Shown here: positions 1-10,326 of the stretch, in pieces
Numbering within the stretch: the stretch's first letter is position 1
Layout of the letters: each line of letters begins with the position of its first letter
Source: Symsagittifera roscoffensis
Lineage: Eukaryota > Xenacoelomorpha > Acoela > Convolutidae
Reading direction: 5' to 3'
Assembly (NCBI RefSeq): GCF_963678635.1
Contig: NC_087064.1
Span: forward strand, 24,842,189-24,906,188
Length of the DNA: 64,000 bases
Made by a program: the position numbers and the translations under genes
Notes under the pieces: generated by a model
Databases searched by the model: none
The model's input: only the letters and a program-made list of their open reading frames with translations
What the model was told of the DNA's origin: nothing

Positions 1-340
1 TACAAATTATGGCCGAGGCCACGGTGAAAGCCAATCCAACGAGGAAGTTTGTGTCCGATTCGTTTAAATACTTGATGGGTCCCGAGAAGTCAAATTGTAG
101 GCATTGGTTCGGTTCCTTCGGCTCATATACTTTTCCAATGTCGCCTTTGGCGCACCTTGGTTTGAGACTTTCACCTGCTGTCGTACTCTAATGGCATCCG
201 TCTGCGGCTGCCACCAGACTCCTGTGGATGTAAAAAAGTCACACGAACATATTTCCTTGTCCATGATGGAAACTGTGGGTCCTGTTAACCACCGCTGTTC
301 TAAGACGCATTGGAATCACTAGACGCTCGTCTATCCACTG
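1..340 (-). pseudogene. Integrase remnant (zinc-binding region and core start)
   Basis: Around 257-320 the minus strand encodes a His-rich stretch (HSFHHGQG) that aligns with HRTHAGQE in the H2C2 region of the 51.5-58.7 kb element. Further on, at about 70-92, it encodes FDFSGPI, the usual start of the retroviral integrase core; the Asp there is the first catalytic residue. The two pieces lie in different frames. The second Asp and the Glu would lie beyond the left edge. Non-functional. Confidence 0.7.
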
Positions 341-1739
341 ACAGTTCATCTTTACATGGAAGTCGTTGACTTGTTGGCCCAGGTACGGTCCGGTCCCATC
401 TCTCTGACTTTCTGTTCTAGTTCTGGCTCTTTGTCGACAACCTTCTCCTCGGCCGCTTTCGTTTGTGGATCTCCCTTGTAATTTACTTCGATTAGCTTGA
501 AGCTGAACAATTCTGGTAGTGCATCTTTTTTCCTTACTAATTTGCATTCCCCTTGGATAACACTCATCACCCCTTAGCTGGGTATGGCGGCGGATAAATC
601 TTTTGCCCAAACGCCGACGAAGTTGAAATAACTGTGTTGGTTTTAACATCCCTTGTTCCTGTTGACACGGCCTCCAATCTTGCATCCAAAACCTCAATCT
701 CTTGCTACTTCCGCTCGTAATATCTGGGTGTTTTATTAATAGTTTGAACGGATTCTTTAAATAAATAATCATCATTGGAAAATTACGAGTGTTTGGAATG
801 AAAGGAAATTTCGGCTCACTTAATTTATATGCGGTAGTAAAATTGACTATTTTTGCGCCTTTTCGGTCGTTGCACTTTGTTATGCAATTATCTGCTTAGT
901 GATTGGTCGACGTTTGAGCGCATCTTTTGTCGATGTTCAGTTTGCGGCCCTCATCCGGTGGACTTTTGCCATCGTATTTGCCTACTGCACTTTTAGTGGC
1001 TGAAACATTTGATACATGTGATTTGGTTTTCGCAGCCCCGGGGGTGCTTTCTCCTGTGAATTAACCGAGGGATTTACTAATTGAGCGTAATTTAGCAACT
1101 GTAATTGTGTTATTTTACACGCTTAATCGCGATGCATTACGGAAGGGATGCCTCTATAAGTAATCAGCCAATCAGACTTTTGCTCCTGGCATAATTTTGA
1201 TTTCAAAATCAATTGGAATTATTCCATCGATTCAGCGGGTTAATCGGCTGAAAATAGTTTTGTTTTTCTTATTGTTTCCCTTTAGCAGTGTCACCAGCGC
1301 TTTATAATCGTTTACGACTCTAAATATCTACCAAAAAAATTATAAAATATCCTAAAATATTCAGAACCTTATGCAGCCTTATGTAGTTTGTTTGTAAAGT
1401 TTTTTTTGTCAGCGAATTAAATTGCTCGCCGTTCCTCCAAGCCGAGTTGTTCCAGTACAGCTCCTAGGTCATTCCGCTAGCGCTGGCGGGTAGTATGCAG
1501 ACTGTGTAAGGATCCCATAAAGGATTACAGTTGCGACAAGGACTTGGGAGGATCTAGAATATCTATTGGGTCGGTTTTTCTTAATGGGGGTTGTTCTGAA
1601 TTTGTTACGCCGTGCTCCAACCATTCGCATCCTTTTCTTGCGAATTTGAATTTCTTCACTTTCAGCGCCGTGTTTTTCTATCGAATTTTTTCAGAATTTT
1701 CTCGACCAGCGCGATGTATTCAATTTCGGATTCTTTAGA

Positions 1740-2245
1740 TATGACTAAGATATCGTCGATGAAGGAGGGCGCCAGATAAATTCCCAAAGGATTGCGTCAT
1801 GGCCCGTTGAAATTCCTCAGCCATTTTTGTTAGTCCATAGAACCCCGCCTTAAAACGGTTTATTCGCTCCCTTAGAAAAAATAAAACTTTTAGCGTGTAT
1901 CGAAATTCAGTGGTAGTTGTCCTTACGCATACTTAAGGCCCATTGTTGTGAGAAACAGGTCCCCTTTTTTCCGTTCGCCCATTTTTTGCCCCACGATATC
2001 CATTATCTTTTCGATAATGGGCTTTTGATATTTATTTTTACGGAGCTGCTTTTTTAATAAGGTCAATTCCAGTGCTAGTTTAACCGATCTGTCCTTTTTA
2101 ACTGTAATGACGATCAGCGATATAAAGTGTTGGTTTGATTAATCTTCCAGTTTTTCGATGTGCCCCTGAGTGAGAAAATCAATTTTTGTCTAACTCACCT
2201 TGCATTGTGATCGGCACTCGTCTACCCTTTTGTTGTATAGGAGTT
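1740..2245 (-). pseudogene. Reverse transcriptase remnant
   Basis: The minus strand shows EGHIEKLED, VITVKKDRSVKLA and MGLKYA, then a turn motif FIDDILV near 1745-1765 and a FYGL-type segment near 1830. These align in the same order with EGHIVKLD, VITAKKDGTVKLA, LDLKYA, FYGL and FLDD of the 51.5-58.7 kb element. An in-frame stop lies soon after EGHIEKLED and the frame changes elsewhere. The family reads RNA into DNA for retrotransposition; this copy cannot. Confidence 0.8.
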
Positions 2246-2699
2246 AAATTTTTGAAGATATCAGCCTGCACTTTATAATTACGTATTTTCCTACCCTTTG
2301 GAAAAAGTTACTAAATTGCTTACTGAAAAATTTCTGCCAGTCATTAAGTTCGCCTCCCTGGCCGTTGATGTTCAGTTGCCCCTGGAAATTTTAACTCCCT
2401 CCTCCGCTGGTTCCCAGTGCTGGCATCAGATCCCTACCAGTGATTAATGGGTGGCAGCTTCCAATCACATACATTGATTGGCGCTTGGGTCGTCTATCCA
2501 ATGGAGTGAAGAGTCGCAGTCATTTTTCTCATCAATTTCAATGGATTGTTTCCATAATTACTGAATTGGTCGTCCTTCGGATCTATTGGCTGGAGCTGCA
2601 CGCCCTGCTTCCTCAAAGTACGTTTAAGTTCTTCAATTCTGAAATTTGATATCGGCGACCCGCTATCAACCCACGCTTGGGTTCAAGTTCCACTAATTT

Positions 2700-3590
2700 T
2701 AAGCGCTAGTTTAGTTCCTCCTCCTTTTTCCGCCAAATCGAAATAATGATGTAACCGTTCGATCTATCTGAATCCCATCCGTGGGCTACTTCCTGTGGTT
2801 CGCTTACCCATCCGACGGAGCTTTTGCATTGCGACGTTCCCTCATCCTGGTCCTGGCAAGTATCTCCTTTCGTGCAGTATTCATGAATGAGACCCACGCG
2901 TACTCTTCCCACGGCTTTTCAGCTTCGACATGTGCGCTCATAGTGTCCCGTTTTTTCTACAAAAATTACAGGTAGCGTTTCTCGCCGGGCACATCGAATT
3001 GTGGTCTGTTGTAAACCCTCTCTGGTCGCAACTAAAGCACTTCCGGTCCGTTGCGCCGCGGTTGCTTACTCTTAAAGATCCCCGTACGCCTTGTTCGAAG
3101 GGTAGTCGATATCCACCTCGGAAAGCGCTCGTTGGCAACGTTTTTATCTGGAGCGCCCCCGTCGGTGCCCTTGCTAGCCGCCACTGGAACCTTTGTATGT
3201 CTTGGCGTATTTGTGTCTTGTTCGTATGATAGCGCGAGGCGGTAAACCCTTTCTGGGGTTTTGAAAGATCGGCAGAGCTCCGTTTGCGCCTTCTCATTTG
3301 ACATGTTCACGATAAATACATCTCGTAAAATTCTGCGCTGCAGTGTTTCCAGATTGCACCGTGCTGCCAGACCGCTGAGTATGGAGTGGAACTTTTCGAA
3401 CGCTTTGCCATCCATCTGTTTTCTAGATATTTATTGGTATGTTTCGAACGTTTCATTCCTCTCGTTTTTGAAGACATCCTCGAATCCATTCAGTACTCTT
3501 GGGTACCTAGTCGTTGCACTAATCGTTTTTCCTTGCAGCGCAAACGTATGCGACGAGATGGCAGGTACTAATTAACTCAATCCAAATTCA
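2700..3590 (-). pseudogene. Gag remnant with two zinc knuckles
   Basis: From about 3590 to 3060 the minus strand gives a gag-like helical segment (GKAFEKFHSILSGLAARCNL, then RDVFIVNM and AQTELC), a pattern shared with the gag at 57300-57960. Around 2930-3035 follow two nucleic-acid-binding knuckles: one of form C-x2-C with later H and C, and a second of form C-x2-C-x4-H-x4-C. The second knuckle is complete only if the frame shifts at the A/G run at 2947-2956; without the shift a TGA stop follows soon. Stops occur upstream as well. Confidence 0.75.
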
Positions 3591-3599
3591 TAGACAGTA

Positions 3600-4900
3600 C
3601 CATGGGCGTCAATTAATAAACTCAACCAAATTCAAACTGTTTATTTGAAATGACTATATATGACAGTCCACCATGCAAAGTTTCATTGCATTATGAGAAA
3701 AAAAAATTTGCCTTTTTCAAAAACCAAATCCAAGAGTGGGAGGGGGATAGAAACGTGCCGTTTGTTTGATTTTTGAGACGCTGTGGAAATTTTTTTCATT
3801 CCTTTAAAGAAATTTTTTTCAAAAGTACCTAAGCAATGTTTAAGAAAAGCGGTGCCAATGGAATGACCTCCCACTCTCCTGTGTGCTGGCATATTTCCGT
3901 TTTTACCATACATCACTTTTTATAGCCTTTGAAAACTATCCACAGACTTCAAAAAACTGAGTAACGCGAGAACTCGCAACAAAAGAAATCTCGAAAAATA
4001 CTATGAAAGGCTATTTTTCAATGTTTGTCATGAGGAATAATTGACGCAAGTTGTTGGATTTTTCATGTTCTCAGAAATTGCTTTCCAAATTTGAGGTTGT
4101 GGTTGAAATCCTGTTGTGGAAGGCGCCCCTGCATCAGCGGCTACGCGCAAAGTTTTTCAACAAAAAAAATAATTGAGATCGCAAAAAAAATGAAACTTAC
4201 ATTTATGGACCGTTTTTTGAAAAATTTACTTTTTTCGGAAATTACACTCTCAGATCTGTAATTTTGGATTCAATCGAAAAAACAAATTCTTAGCAAGTCC
4301 CATGCAATATAGGTTGACCCAATTTTTTTTTTTAAATTGGATCCAGAAAAATCAATTTTACGATTTTTAGACCATTTTTTGAATCTTTTTCACTTGTCTC
4401 GAAAAGTACCTTCCAAATCTGATGTTTTGATACGATCCCTTGCTTAGACTGCTACACCCACAATTTTTGTACTTTTAAAAAATTTTGCCCTTGGCAAATT
4501 TAATTTTTCATTTTTTTAACGTTTATGAAAATGTGAGGTTTTGGGTTCGTTCAAAAGAACGTAATTTTTGCTTTTTCTCAAAAAGTATTCAGTTGAATCT
4601 GATATGAAAGGTTTAATCGAGGCTACAGATGGTAGAAGTTTAACCGAGGCTTCCGTGCATCAGCGGTTACGCCTTATAGTTTTGAAAAAATTCTTAGGTG
4701 ATTGGTAAAATTCCAAATTCTGAAACAATGTTTCTCTTATTTTTAGTTTTAGGTGATCTAAGTTTTAGGTGATCTAAGTTTTAGGTGATCAATTTTAAAA
4801 AACTTTAAAATTACGTATTTAATCCCAAATCAGTAAAACAAAATCAAACAATCAGACTTAAATCTCAAGCTTTTATTAGTGGGCCCTTAGTTTATGTGTT
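3600..4900. other. No gene; AT-rich DNA with short internal repeats
   Basis: No coding region can be supported here. A phrase of the form catcagcggYtacgc occurs twice (about 4133 and 4662), each time inside similar surroundings, which suggests diverged copies of one repeat. Three exact 18-base steps of AAGTTTTAGGTGATCT type lie at 4744-4791. Confidence 0.5.
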
Positions 4901-4904
4901 AATA

Positions 4905-5510
4905 TTTGTTGAATTTCGTTGCGCTTCAAGCCTGTACTAGTGGACAAAATTAAGCGCAACTTAGAATTTTACTTTCTAAAAGCTTGTTTCAATGACCATT
5001 TTGGACAACTCTACTTCGAATTTCAGAAAATTTTGAGATAGACCGAGAGCAAATGATTAGAGCTACCCTCTATGAAGTTATGAAAGTATGGTTTTAGAGA
5101 CTTATCCGGGTCTGAAAATGCAAAATCTCCTCATCTGCAGTAAGTTTCCCCTGCCAGAGAACACTTTTTCCAACAGGTGAACTAAATAAGTTGTTCACTG
5201 TTGATGCGACGTAAAATACTCTCACTCTCAGCAAAAAAAATTGGAAAGAATCAGTGCGAAAATTTAAGAAAACTTGACTGTTTCTCATTTCTTAACGCGG
5301 ACTAAAAAACTTAGTGCAGAAGACTAAATCTGGCATTTTCATACCTGAATTTTATTCGTAAGTCTTTAAAATCACATTTTGATAACTTCATAATGGATAA
5401 CTCTGACAGTTTGCTCTCGGTCTGTGTAAAAGTTTTTCTGAAATTCATTGACAACAGGTGTTTTAAAGAGTAAAAACTTGAGCTTGCGCTTAATTTCGTC
5501 CATTGTATTT
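4905..5510. repeat. Foldback (large inverted repeat) element, copy 1
   Basis: The left arm contains gcgcttcaag, then gaccgagagcaaatg and agctaccctctatgaag. The right arm holds their diverged reverse complements: cttcataatgg, tttgctctcggtct and cttgagcttgcgct. The arms are roughly 230 bases each around a centre near 5220. A related foldback with the same core words lies at 31215-31660. There are no coding features. It is probably a non-autonomous DNA transposon of foldback type. Confidence 0.6.
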
Positions 5511-7249
5511 GGGCTTTTCGTTTTCTGGCTCTCTTTTTTACCCACCCACAAACTTTTATAACATTATTTAAGTTTGGTGGATTGATTAGGCCGTGCCAAT
5601 TGTGTTTGATCTCAATATTTAACCTAAAAGAGAATAAAGCCCATTTTCTCATATTAAAAAAAAACAAAAGAGTAACAGTCAAAACAGTGACTTTTGAGTT
5701 TTTAGTTTTTTATATATTCTGTTTTTCTTGCTTTTCATTCATCTAAAAGTCTTAGAAAGTTTCAAACCAAAGCATCACGCTGAATTCATAAGAAATTCTA
5801 TTTTTGAAATTTCGTTGGAACTTTTAATGTTCACTTTAAAAAATTGACTGCAGTTTTTAATTGCAAAAAAACGGGTCAAAAGAAAAACAGTTCAGTTTTA
5901 CATTTTTTACTACATGCAAAACTTCGTATGGAAAATTTTTGAGTAGTTTTAAAATGTAATTTAATGAGGTGATAGGAATCTGGAACAGAACGAAAGGTTT
6001 CAGCAATTTCGGTGAACGGAAAGGGTAAAGAGAGCTCCAGGTTTATACGAGGAAATTTCTTTTTGTAAAAAGAAAAACTTTATAGCTTTTTTCATCTTAA
6101 GATTTTTTCGTTTTAAGAAACCATTTTTTTAGTACCCGATTGAGATTTATTGAAACCGAATTTACATATGAACCAGGTAAATGACCTGTTTTGTTGTCAG
6201 TTTCACTGGCTTTTTCCACTTTGCTCCATCATTGAATTCCAAACTTAAAAAACTAAATTAACATATTCAGAATTCAATGAAACTTGGCGTAGTGAACAAT
6301 GTAACAATTGTGAAATGATTTGTGCTTCAAATGTTGGAATGAAACATCGAGCATTTAGCCTTTAAAACACGTAAAACAACTATTCTCTCAGCAGATTTTT
6401 ACAGGGTACTTTTATATTAATGAGTACATTTTCATAATGATCGATTATATTATTCCTCTAAAATATATCGATATTATTTTGGCTAACATTTCAAAACTAT
6501 TTTTCTCCTTCAAATCTGTTTGTCGGTGTTCTTCAATTCTTTTGGAAGTAGCTCAATTGTGTTTCATAAGGTAACAGAAAAAAAAACTGGTGATTTCTGC
6601 CTGGTCTTTTGTAAGTTATTGTTAATTGGTCTTTGTGATTTCTGCAGTGCCCGGAAAACAAAAACAATACAAACATCTGAGTCAGGTTATTAGCTTCACC
6701 CCAGTGGTATTGCTGGGCAAAACAAAAAACTATCGATCTTTGAAATGATTTGTCACTGTGACCTTTGCAGTGTAAACAAGACGATTAACTATCAATTAAA
6801 GTTTTGTTATTATAGTTATATGTAGTTCACCGTAAGGCTGAGCAGCCGTGACTTTTGCAGTGGAATATTTTCTTACGTTTCAAATACTTTTTTTGAAAAT
6901 TGATTTGCCTAAAAATGCTTTCACTCAATGATTTTTTTGGATAAGCAAAACAGCCAAAAACCTTAAATACATATCTACACATATAAGGGAGTTTTCGTTA
7001 TTGTTTGCCAATCAGAGAAAAATGTTTTGGTTATAAAACTTTTATCTAATTGTTTATACAACTATTTTTTTTCGAAGTTTTTCATGAATCAGTTCTTGAA
7101 CGGTTTTGGTTTTGCTTTCTCTTTCATATACCAGAAGCGAACGATTTAAACGCCGACGTCTGAGGAAGGCTTTTCACTTCTTTTTGCAAAATATTAGTTC
7201 CCAATAGCGAAAGTTTCATAATTTAGAATTACTTAAACAAAATACAAAT

Positions 7250-8870
7250 GAAAAACTAACAGACGCCAATTTCAAAACTCCTAAGAGAATAAAAAAATGC
7301 ACACCAAAAATAGACAACATATATTCACAGTGTAAATGTTTCGCTAAATAATTCAATTAAACTTTTTGCCACCACGAATGTCCGGGTTTTGCAACTGAAG
7401 TATCTGGATTCACAACAAAATAGAAAACGTAGCAAAAAAACAGAAGTTTCGGCAAAACTGTTAATCATCAAAACTGAAAATCGTAAATTAGCTTACAACA
7501 GCAGACAAATGTTGTTAAAAAACTGGTATCGAGGAAAAGCGGGATTTTTATCAAAATAAATTATTAAAACCGTCATCTCGAAAATTCCAAATTTTTTTAA
7601 AAAATGAAAAACTTGACAGGAGAAAAAAATCTTCGCAAGTTAAAATGTCGCAAGAGCTATATATCAAAACTTTTGCATCACTCGGCAGCAAATCAGCAAA
7701 ATCAACTCCTGAAAGCTAAAAAACAGCATTACAACAAAAACATCAGTCCATGTTCTTCCAAAAAGATGAAATCAAAGAATTTGTAAAAACCATCAAATCA
7801 TCAAAAAAAAACAATATGGCTCTGATTGTTACAATATAGATTACGTTTTAAGAAGGAATTGAATAAAATTTTTAGTAAGAAAAATTTGTTTTGGCATTTT
7901 TACAAAAATTTTCTAAATGACAAAATATAGCCAAATTACAAAAGCAGGGATAAGAAAACCCAGGAATTTTTGACGAATTTCACTTCTTTAGGAAAGTGGA
8001 AAGATCTTTGAGAAGTTAATACATAAACGTGTAAAAACTTTGGTCGAAACTCTTATCTCCTTTCTGATAACCTGTTTGGATTCCAACAAAAGGTCAACTG
8101 TTGACGCAAGTGTGACGCTGGCGCATTTCCGTGACTTTAAGAAAGCATTCGATACAGTATTTCACTCAACACTTTTGATTAAACTTCAGTTTTAAAAGGG
8201 CAGTTCATCAGTTTTTAAGCTGTACCTTGAAGCTTGCAAACAATATATTGCAGATTGGGATAAGAATACAGGGGACAAGACAAAAAAATCAGCAAAAAGG
8301 GGAGCGACTTATCTCTATTTAGAGCCTTTTGCTGGTTAATCTTTAAATCAATGATTAATCGGTCATTGAAAAATCCAAAAACAGTAGTGTTTTTTTATTC
8401 CGGCGACACTGTTTTTAAAAAGAGTGAAAAAAATCAGCAACTCAAAGATACGCATCAGAAAAAATTAGACAAAACTAATGCATGGCTATCGAAAAATAGA
8501 CAAAAAAAATTTGATTATCGAAAAAAAAACAGTTTTCGTTAGTAGAAAAACCAAGTCCGTACAGGAACAATGAATAGAAGAATTTCAACACTGTAATTTC
8601 TTAGGCGTTCATTGGGATTCGAAATTGAATTTTTGTATCCACATCGAAAAACTCACAAGCCGCATGCTTCAAATGCGCAAATACTCAACCGCAAAATAAA
8701 TGATCACAGCGTACAAAGTTTACACTCAACCAGTTCTGCAAAATGGAATGAAAGCAAACGCTTGAACTGACATCTCACAAATCACATCTCTTAAAATGGA
8801 AAAAGTCTATTTACCAAAATAATATTCTACAAACACAAAAAAAAACGAGTCAGCTAGCAAAATAAGGGCA
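7250..8870 (+). mobile_element. Decayed non-LTR retrotransposon (LINE), 3' half of reverse transcriptase
   Basis: In changing + frames the sequence encodes KIFEKLIHKRVKTLVE, STVDASVTLAHF and DFKKAFDTVFHSTLL (8115-8185), which are hallmarks of non-LTR reverse transcriptases. Further on come FLGVHWDSKLNF, HIEKLTSRMLQMRKYS and ITAYKVYTQPVLQNGM (about 8600-8745), the usual C-terminal segments of jockey/RTE-type LINEs. Many stops and frameshifts make it a pseudogene. The upstream part (7250-7900) is Lys-rich and fits the region before the polymerase domain. The exact clade cannot be decided by eye. Confidence 0.8.
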
Positions 8871-9734
8871 AAAATTCCAATTTTTTTACCAACCGAAATT
8901 TTTGAGCCAAAATTCTGCCAAAATTCTGAAAAATGTGACTGAGATCGACAATTCTAGAGACTCTATTAAAGTTGATCAGACAGCTCAAATACAAAAAAAA
9001 CGAAAGGTAGCAAAAGAGTAACCAATAAAAAAAATTATTACCAGAAAAGATCAAAAGATCATTGAATTAAAAAATCAGAAAAATGTTGAACATGTTCATA
9101 TCTTTCTTCTTTTTTCAGACTTGACGTGCCCAAAAACAGGCTCATGTAGCCTAATAGTGTCCTTTTAATCTATGTTTTTACAATCAAGTTTATACGAACC
9201 TTGTGATTATAGTGATAACATTATGTTGGAAACAATTTAATATCTTTATGATTTATATGATTACAATTATTTTATAATATTATGATTACTATCTCACATA
9301 TGTTTTAAGGTTATGGTCTAACAAGCCCCACCATAATTTAGTTTTGAAGTTGGAATTCAGGCTGAGAGGAGATAAAATGAAGCAAACTAGATGGTGATCA
9401 ACTTATTCAGTCAGGACACAAATCGGGCATCCTAGCTCAGTGCATTCGCCCTGAACATTTTCCAAACCACACCCACATATCAACATTTAAGTTTTAATGC
9501 ACTTGTAAATGCTTTTATGCTAAAACGCTTGCTGTTTTGGTTCAGAGTTTGAAGAAAAGTTGTGCTCTGAGTAATTAGCCTGGTTGAACTATGAGAACAA
9601 AAAAAATACATATGAAAATTCGCATGTGGGGGGAAAACAAGAAAGAGCCTTTATTTAGACCAGGAAAACGATCAATTTTGACATCCTGATTGTTATAGAT
9701 CGATGCCGAGAAATGCTTTGTTTTGGAAACGACG
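8871..9734. other. No gene seen
   Basis: AT-rich DNA between the LINE remnant and the next repeat. Short open stretches exist on both strands, but none has recognisable motifs, splice context or repeat relatives. Confidence 0.4.
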
Positions 9735-10116
9735 AGCGGCGGATCTAGGATTTTCTCGAAAGGAGGGCAGATTTTCAGGAAAACTTTTTAAAATTTTAGA
9801 CGACCGTTTCTTAGGTTGGTCAAATTAAAATTCCGAGCTCTCTCAAATCTTTTTAAAAAAACATGTTTTGTTTGATCAAGCTTTCTGACTGAAACGCATG
9901 TTTTGGAAACAACCGCAAAAGAAAGCTTTCAGACGTTTTTTGGACGGTTTTGACCGAAAATTGCGTTTTTCGGCGCTAGCTTCCCCTCAAAATTAGAACA
10001 TTTTGACACCAAAGACAACTGGCGCCTTGGGAACAAAAAATTAGGTCCAGACAGCAAAAAATGGATATTCTAAAATAGTACCAAAAGATGACCCCCCCCC
10101 CTCAAATCCGCTACTG
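9735..10116 (+). repeat. MITE-like repeat, family C, copy 1
   Basis: It begins with a gcggatctaggattttctcga-type end and finishes with a C-run followed by aaatccgctactg. The ends resemble imperfect inverted repeats (CAGGGGCGGATCTAG against CAGTAGCGGATTTAG, best seen at 30614-30796). Internal words shared across the family are ccgagctctctcaaatc and a cagccaaaaatgga-type segment. It has no coding capacity. Other members lie at 14540, 17945, 30614, 48695, 50481 and 61069. Confidence 0.6.
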
Positions 10117-10326
10117 GTAACAATTTAATTTAATGTTTATACCTTGTTTTTGTTGTGCTGCTGCTGTGCATGATGACCATTATATTTTCAAACCAAATTA
10201 ATCAGCAGGCCAGTTTACACAACAATCTTTTCGCCCGACTGTTTTAATCAAGCAATAAAAAAACTATACAGGTCGCGGAAAAAAGAGGCCAAAACTTTTA
10301 ATGTAGTTGTTTTGGTGTTTTTATAG

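Larger units (their letters stand above)
1..3590 (-). mobile_element. Decayed Ty3/gypsy retrotransposon, truncated by the window edge
   Basis: Reading the minus strand from 3590 down to 1 gives, in order, gag, two zinc knuckles, reverse transcriptase, the integrase zinc-binding region and the start of the integrase core. This is the normal Ty3/gypsy order. The pieces sit in different frames and are broken by many stops, so the copy is dead. No LTR was found at the right end, and the left end runs off the window. The same domains can be lined up with the better-preserved element at 51501-58713, which shows they belong to the same broad family. That they belong to one insertion is inferred from order and shared strand. 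Confidence 0.85.
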
